DNA of 64,000 nt, taken from NCBI RefSeq assembly GCF_019308285.1, contig NZ_WWEM01000006.1, forward strand, positions 1 through 64,000. Direction: 5' to 3'. Below, piece by piece: positions 59,742 to 64,000 of the stretch (its first letter is position 1; every line of letters starts with the position of its first letter). The translations under genes and the position numbers were made by a program. The notes under the pieces are model-generated. The model made no database searches and was not told the origin of the DNA. It saw nothing but the letters and a program-made list of their open reading frames with translations. This DNA is from Flavobacterium quisquiliarum (GTDB lineage: Bacteria; Bacteroidota; Bacteroidia; Flavobacteriales; Flavobacteriaceae).

Positions 59742-60164
59742 TTATGTATTTGGGTGAACGCAATTTTTCCAGTACTCAAGTACTGTATTGATAATTGCTT
59801 TTGTTTTATGGAAGTCATTTTCTTTTTTAAAAAAGCCTTGAATACTAAGTGTAGTGTAAGCTTCTTCAATGGCATTTTCCGTTGCTGCGGTTGAGTAAAA
59901 AACAAAAGGTATGCTTTTTTTTCTAAGGACCGGGTCAGCATCTATAAGTCTCTTTAGCTCCAGTCCATTCATAATTGGCATGTTCACATCGCAAAAAATA
60001 ATCAGCATTTTTTCATTACTGTTACATAGGTATTCAAGTGCTTCTGCGCCATTAATTTTCCAGACGATTTTGTTAGTGGTACCCAGAGATACAATTACAT
60101 CTTCTAAAATCTCCTTGTCATCTGCATCATCTTCTATTATTAGGATATTACCGTTTTTTATCAT
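59742..60164 (-). CDS. single-domain response regulator
   Basis: A 140-residue receiver domain without output domain. The acidic pocket is IEDDADD, the phospho-acceptor Asp is in IIFCDVNMPIMNG (about residue 59), the conserved Thr/Ser is in FVFYSTAA and the Lys is in GFFKKEND. Such stand-alone receivers pass phosphate in phosphorelays or interact with other proteins. No histidine kinase gene is in the window. It appears monocistronic. Confidence 0.92.
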   Translation of the reverse strand: MIKNGNILIIEDDADDKEILEDVIVSLGTTNKIVWKINGAEALEYLCNSNEKMLIIFCDVNMPIMNGLELKRLIDADPVLRKKSIPFVFYSTAATENAIEEAYTTLSIQGFFKKENDFHKTKAIINTVLEYWKNCVHPNT

Positions 60165-60318
60165 TGTATTATTTTTAAGAGTATCTAAATGTATAACGTT
60201 TTTTTTAATATAGTAATAATTAGAGCATAAAGTATATTAGGTATACTGATGTAAATTTAGTACAACCTCTTTTTTATCTGTTACCGCGTTAATTTTTATG
60301 GCAAAAAAGGAATCTACT

Positions 60319-60519
60319 CTAAATTATGTGTTCCAAGATTTTTGTTGCAAGTCCAATATGAAACAGGGAACTAAAGATAGACAAATTCGTATTTCCTGAC
60401 CGGCTTTTGGTTCCAATGAGTGAAACACTTTTAAAACCTCCAAGACTATTGATCAGATGAACTCTTTCGCGGCTCTGCAGCTGATCAATATCTGTAGAAT
60501 CTAGAAATTTTGTTTTCAT
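60319..60519 (-). pseudogene. truncated flavin reductase family protein
   Basis: 66 residues. RERVHLINSLGGFKSVSLIGTKSRSGNTNLSIFSSLFHIG matches the N-terminal FMN-binding region of flavin reductase-like proteins found beside photolyase genes, which I recall as about 200 residues. After FHIG the sequence diverges and stops, and no continuation is found in the next 150 bases in any frame. It therefore looks like a gene with its 3' two thirds deleted. Its ATG overlaps the TIGR03643 stop (ATGA), so the original operon junction survives. Confidence 0.7.
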
Positions 60520-60806
60520 CTTCGCTTTGAAATTTTATTGTTAGAAATCCCGCGCTGTCTGCTGCATTTAAAGCGATCGATTTCTGATGGACGTTTTGCT
60601 GCATGTTTGGTTTTGCTGTTCTCAACACGTCTGCGCCATAATTTATAACTGCTGAATTTTAGTTCTTTTTTCATTAAAGCCTTTACATCAGCTTCTGATA
60701 AATTGAATTGAAACTTTATGGCATCAAAAGTGGTTCTGTCTTCCCAAGCCATTTCTATTATGCGATCCAGTTCAAGGAGAGAAAAATTACTTTGTTTCGT
60801 GTTCAT
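60516..60806 (-). CDS. TIGR03643 family protein
   Basis: A 96-residue basic protein. The core LELDRIIEMAWEDRTTFDAIKFQFNLSEADVKALMKKELKFSSYKLWRRRVENSKTKH matches TIGR03643, a small helical family usually encoded next to cryptochrome/photolyase genes. The C-terminus (KRPSEIDRFKCSRQRGISNNKISKRR) is longer than I expect. Its role is unknown; the fold looks DNA-binding. It is coupled by ATGA to the truncated flavin reductase and divergent from the SDR gene. Confidence 0.85.
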   Translation of the reverse strand: MNTKQSNFSLLELDRIIEMAWEDRTTFDAIKFQFNLSEADVKALMKKELKFSSYKLWRRRVENSKTKHAAKRPSEIDRFKCSRQRGISNNKISKRR

Positions 60807-60977
60807 GCCAATAAGCTGTTTAGATTACCATTTTTTGTCTGCAATAGCGCTAAGGTAATTAATTAGATTTATTTTTGTTTAATGTTATTTGATAAAAGTT
60901 AAACAATAACTATCTTTATGATGAAAACAGCATCTTTAAAAAATTGATTTACAATGCAATAATTAAATTATAGAACA

Positions 60978-61661
60978 ATGGAAAAAATAGCAGTTATCGG
61001 TGGCAGCAGGGGAATTGGCAGTGCAATATTGCTGCAGCAGTTAGAAAATAAGCAGGTGTATAACATCAGCAGGACTGCTCCTGAAATTTATCATCCTAAT
61101 TTAATCCATTATCCGGCTGATATTTTAAATGATAATCTTCCCGAAATTGAAAGTCTCGATGCTCTTATTTATTGTCCGGGATCGATAAACCTAAAACCTA
61201 TTTCAAGTCTGAGTATTGATGATTTCAGGAATGATTTTGAAATTAATGTTATCGGCGCCGTAAAAGCGATACAGCATTATCTGCCGGCTTTAAAAAAAGC
61301 AGCACATCCCTGTATTGTGCTTTTCAGCACCGTTGCAGTAAAACTCGGAATGCCGTATCATGCCAGCATAGCCGCTGCTAAAGGCGGAGTTGAAGGGCTT
61401 GTAAAATCATTGGGCGCAGAGCTGGCTCCGGCAATACGCATTAATGCCATTGCCCCAACGATTACTGAAACATCATTATCTGCTTCGATTCTGCGCAATG
61501 AGCGTATGAAAGAAAATATGATAGAGCGCCATCCGCTTAAAAATTATTTAAAACCCCGGGAAGTGGCACACATGGCAGATTATCTGATTTCTGAAGCGGC
61601 AGGATCAATTTCGGGCCAGATTTTTCAGATGGATTATGGTCTGGTTAGTATTAAAATATAA
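60978..61661 (+). CDS. short-chain dehydrogenase-like protein lacking the catalytic tyrosine
   Basis: A 227-residue SDR with the cofactor motif IGGSRGIGSA (about 7-16), the active-site Asn at about 90 and Ser at about 117 (LFSTVA). The usual YxxxK reads IAAAK (131-135), so the catalytic tyrosine is missing; Tyr127 four residues earlier may substitute. A standard ketoreductase reaction is therefore doubtful. SDRs of this kind occur in photolyase clusters. The next SDR starts 10 bases on. Confidence 0.82.
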   Translation: MEKIAVIGGSRGIGSAILLQQLENKQVYNISRTAPEIYHPNLIHYPADILNDNLPEIESLDALIYCPGSINLKPISSLSIDDFRNDFEINVIGAVKAIQHYLPALKKAAHPCIVLFSTVAVKLGMPYHASIAAAKGGVEGLVKSLGAELAPAIRINAIAPTITETSLSASILRNERMKENMIERHPLKNYLKPREVAHMADYLISEAAGSISGQIFQMDYGLVSIKI

Positions 61662-61671
61662 TCGTGCAGAC

Positions 61672-63087
61672 ATGAAAATTCTATTAACAGGCGCAACAGG
61701 ATATATTGGCAAAAGGCTTCTGCCTTTACTGCTGGATCAAGGACATGAAGTAATCTGCTGTGTGAGAGATAAAAGCAGGTTCTACTATCCAGATAAAGCT
61801 TTAAAAAATATCCAGCTTCTTGAAGTTGATTTTTTAGATGCAGAAAGCGTAGAAAAAATCCCTGATGATATCGATGCTGCATATTATCTTATTCATTCCA
61901 TGTCAGGTGCATCTAACTATGATGAGCTGGAAAGTATTTCTGCCCATTATTTTAAGGATAAAATAAACAAAACAGGTGCAAAGCAGATTATTTATTTAAG
62001 CGGTATTGTTAATGATAAATCTTTATCTAAACATTTATCTTCCAGAAAAGCCGTCGAAGAAATTTTAAAAAGCGGAAAAAAGCCAGCCACCACACTCAGA
62101 GCAGGAATTATTGTAGGATCCGGCAGTGCTTCGTTTGAAATCATACGTGATCTGGTCCATAAACTGCCTGTTATGATTACCCCGAAATGGCTTAATACCA
62201 AATGCCAGCCTATTGCCATTGCCGATGTTTTAGAGTTTTTAAGGCGGTCACTGCTGAATGCTAAAACCTATAACGAAAGTTTTGATATCGGCGGGCCCGA
62301 TATCCTTACCTATAAAGAAATGCTGCTGGGGTTTGCCCAGGCAAAAAAACTCAAAAGATATATTTATACGCTGCCTGTGATGACCCCTAAATTGTCATCC
62401 TACTGGCTGTATTTCATAACTTCAACTTCTTTTAAACTGGCTTCGGCACTCGTGAGCAGTATGAAAGTAGAAGTGGTCTGCAGGGATACAAGAATTAATG
62501 ATTTATTGCTTGTCAATCCAATGAGTTACAGTCAGGCATTGCAGCGGGCGCTTATAAAAATCGATGAAGATGCGGTGGCTTCGAGCTGGAAAGACGCACA
62601 GATCAGCGGGCAGTTTAAAGGAAGCACAGCTTATTATCTCAAGGTTCCTAAAAAGGATTGTTTTATTGACAGAAGAAAAAGGAAAATCATTGACAGGGAC
62701 GCTGTAATATCTAAAATCTGGTCTATCGGCGGAGAAACCGGATGGTATTACGCAGACTGGCTGTGGAGCCTGCGCGGCTTTATTGATAAGATTTTTGGAG
62801 GGGTGGGCGCCAGACGCGGAAGAACAAGCAGACATGAGATTCATGCAGGGGACGCACTTGATTTCTGGCGTGTGGTATATGCAGATAAGCAGCAGGGAAA
62901 ATTAATTTTATATGCAGAAATGAAACTGCCCGGAGAAGCCTGGCTCGAATTTAAAATTTTCAATAATACATTATATCAGGCCGCCACTTTTAAGCCTAAG
63001 GGAATATTAGGCAGGCTGTACTGGTATTCAGTTCTGCCTTTTCATGGTTTTATTTTTAACGGAATGATTAATGAATTAACAAGTTAA
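61672..63087 (+). CDS. NAD(P)-binding SDR protein with DUF2867 domain
   Basis: 471 residues from the ATG at 61672; a longer frame from 61636 overlaps the preceding gene. The N-terminal atypical SDR domain has ILLTGATGYIGKRLLPLLLDQGH and YLIHSMSG. From about residue 315 a DUF2867 domain follows (IWSIGGETGWYYADWLWSLRGFIDKIFGGVGARRGR...GDALDFWRVVY). This two-domain form is common in photolyase-type clusters of flavobacteria; the substrate is unknown. It is co-transcribed with the SDR gene. Confidence 0.88.
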   Translation: MKILLTGATGYIGKRLLPLLLDQGHEVICCVRDKSRFYYPDKALKNIQLLEVDFLDAESVEKIPDDIDAAYYLIHSMSGASNYDELESISAHYFKDKINKTGAKQIIYLSGIVNDKSLSKHLSSRKAVEEILKSGKKPATTLRAGIIVGSGSASFEIIRDLVHKLPVMITPKWLNTKCQPIAIADVLEFLRRSLLNAKTYNESFDIGGPDILTYKEMLLGFAQAKKLKRYIYTLPVMTPKLSSYWLYFITSTSFKLASALVSSMKVEVVCRDTRINDLLLVNPMSYSQALQRALIKIDEDAVASSWKDAQISGQFKGSTAYYLKVPKKDCFIDRRKRKIIDRDAVISKIWSIGGETGWYYADWLWSLRGFIDKIFGGVGARRGRTSRHEIHAGDALDFWRVVYADKQQGKLILYAEMKLPGEAWLEFKIFNNTLYQAATFKPKGILGRLYWYSVLPFHGFIFNGMINELTS

Positions 63088-63334
63088 ATTGATCTAGAAA
63101 GGGCATTATATAAAGAGTTTTATTTTGAATGTGGATGCGATGGCAGCCAAAAATAGCGGAAAAAAATGGTCAGTCAAACAAGACAGGCCACGCTGGCTGA
63201 ATACTTATTATTTTGCGCCAGCAGCAAATGCCCGGACTAATTCATGTAATTGAATACTTTAGCAGGCTGATCTTGTTTGATTTTTGACACTTAATTTATT
63301 AAATTTAAAAATGATTGTTAATTTTAATTTTTAA

Positions 63335-63356
63335 AATATACTTTTTAGTATATTTG
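63335..63356 (+). promoter_or_regulatory. TetR operator overlapping the -7 box
   Basis: AATATACT-TTTT-AGTATATT (63335-63354) is a perfect 8-base inverted repeat. TATATTTG (63349-63356) overlaps its right arm, so a repressor bound here would block the TetR gene's own promoter. A near copy lies at 63981-64000. Confidence 0.75.
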
Positions 63357-63374
63357 TGCCCTAATTAATTTGCA

Positions 63375-63965
63375 ATGCTTAGTAAAGCTGAAAGAACAAA
63401 ACAATTTATACTTGAAACTGCGGTGCCGCTTTATAATGAAAAGGGGATATCGGGGGTGAATATTGATGATGTTCTCGAAGCAACAAAACTTACTAAAGGA
63501 TGCCTTTACGGTCATTTTGAAAATAAAGAAGATTTATCTGAGCAGGTTATTGATTTGTCTTTAAAAATGGTTTCAGACAGAATCAGAGCCGCAGTTTATC
63601 AAGCAAAAACAATAAAAGGTAAAGTGTGTGCATTTTTAGATTTTTATAAAAACCCAATCGAAACTTATATTTCAGGAGGCTGTCCTATATTTAACACTGC
63701 GGTGGAAGCAGATGATAATTATCCTCTAATAAAAGAAAAAGTAGCTAAAGTATTTAGAAACGGCCAGCAGGAATTAGAAGCTCTGCTGCAGGAAGGCATC
63801 AATACGGGCGAATTTTCAAGTAATCTTGATCCTGCTGTCTTTGCTTTTAAATTGACAGCTTCAGTTGAAGGGGGAATTGTAATGTGCAGGGTTATGGGGA
63901 CGGCAAAACCAATGCAGGGACTTGTTAAAAGCCTGAAATCTGAATTAGAACAATACGTCTTATAA
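63375..63965 (+). CDS. TetR-family transcriptional repressor
   Basis: A 196-residue TetR/AcrR protein. The N-terminal HTH is TKQFILETAVPLYNEKGISGVNIDDVLEATKLTKGCLYGHFENKEDL (about 8-54). The C-terminal ligand/dimer domain includes ISGGCPIFNTAVEADDNYPLIKEKV, a pattern of the TetR_C_11/YcfQ-like group with a cysteine in the pocket. The inverted repeat overlapping its -7 box points to autorepression. It probably controls the next gene too, which is outside the window. Confidence 0.92.
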   Translation: MLSKAERTKQFILETAVPLYNEKGISGVNIDDVLEATKLTKGCLYGHFENKEDLSEQVIDLSLKMVSDRIRAAVYQAKTIKGKVCAFLDFYKNPIETYISGGCPIFNTAVEADDNYPLIKEKVAKVFRNGQQELEALLQEGINTGEFSSNLDPAVFAFKLTASVEGGIVMCRVMGTAKPMQGLVKSLKSELEQYVL

Positions 63966-63980
63966 TTTTTTTTGATTAAA

Positions 63981-64000
63981 AATATACCAAAAAGTTTATT
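63981..64000 (+). promoter_or_regulatory. second copy of the TetR operator
   Basis: AATATACC-AAAA-AGTTTATT differs at 2 of 20 bases from the reverse complement of the operator at 63335-63354. It lies 16 bases past the TetR stop, probably in the promoter of the next gene. The window ends here. Confidence 0.6.

Noticed and set aside
60217..60245. AGTATA-TTAGG-TATACT inverted repeat compared with the TetR operator
   Set aside because: The half-sites are in the opposite orientation to the operator at 63335-63354, so I do not count it as a third copy.
63140..63253. 37-codon plus-strand frame before the TetR gene (MAAKNSGKKWSVKQDRPRWL)
   Set aside because: It has an ATG and stop but no recognisable family, promoter or ribosome signal; it could be a remnant of the photolyase-type cluster.
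1..64000. tRNA, rRNA or CRISPR arrays
   Set aside because: No tRNA T-loop pattern in a plausible cloverleaf, no rRNA segment and no regularly spaced repeats with unique spacers were seen on reading through.

Overview
The window looks like chromosome from a Flavobacterium-type Bacteroidota. The evidence is low G+C with AT-rich gaps, promoters of the Bacteroidota form TAnnTTTG, few Shine-Dalgarno sequences, many short lipoproteins, and flavobacterial families (DUF5777, DUF3570/DUF4266, TlpA-like thioredoxins, tandem YceI). I see no rRNA, tRNA or CRISPR array.

Layout. 0-1.1 kb: right end of an IS3-family element with a textbook -1 frameshift heptamer. 1.1-30.4 kb: mostly core genes. These include pyrE divergent from a NUDIX gene, three lipoprotein genes sharing one unusual promoter, a DEAD-box helicase, phnA, coaD, DUF421, ddl, a PASTA protein with rluD, a ModF-like ABC protein, sulfurtransferase, ThuA, MscS, a CPA1 antiporter, a TlpA-like protein and dnaK. 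The gaps hold several dispersed palindromic repeat families. 30.4-33.7 kb: a small integrase island next to dnaK. 33.9-41.6 kb: hemA and hemH flank a divergent block of exported redox or ligand-binding proteins (globin-like lipoprotein, DUF5777 barrel, OB-fold protein, c-type cytochrome, two YceI) plus an AraC regulator. 41.9-47.9 kb: fasciclin protein, a Crp/Fnr regulator and a tight seven-gene operon (peroxiredoxin, YHS, DoxX, DinB, NRDE/TANGO2, ATP-grasp, LysE). 48.3-53.3 kb: an ion-transport block (NhaA, DUF389, CLC) that looks richer in G+C. 53.4-56.3 kb: a thioredoxin/ApbE/DUF4266/DUF3570 operon. 56.4-60.2 kb: VIT-type transporter, small membrane or unknown proteins, a metal-cluster-type orphan and a single-domain response regulator. 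60.3-64 kb: remains of a photolyase-type cluster (truncated flavin reductase, TIGR03643 protein, two SDR proteins) and a TetR gene with a clear operator.

Most interesting leads: (1) a shared ECF-sigma-like promoter before three lipoprotein genes; (2) a sigma-54-like dnaK promoter with TGTCA/TGACA and TGTGCCA repeats upstream; (3) a modular dispersed repeat whose hairpin core is exchanged between copies; (4) promoter boxes placed 4-5 bases before start codons, predicting leaderless mRNAs; (5) the seven-gene NRDE/ATP-grasp/LysE operon beside the heme block; (6) a TetR operator and a near-identical copy at the window's last 20 bases. Functions rest on motifs read by eye; no database search was run.
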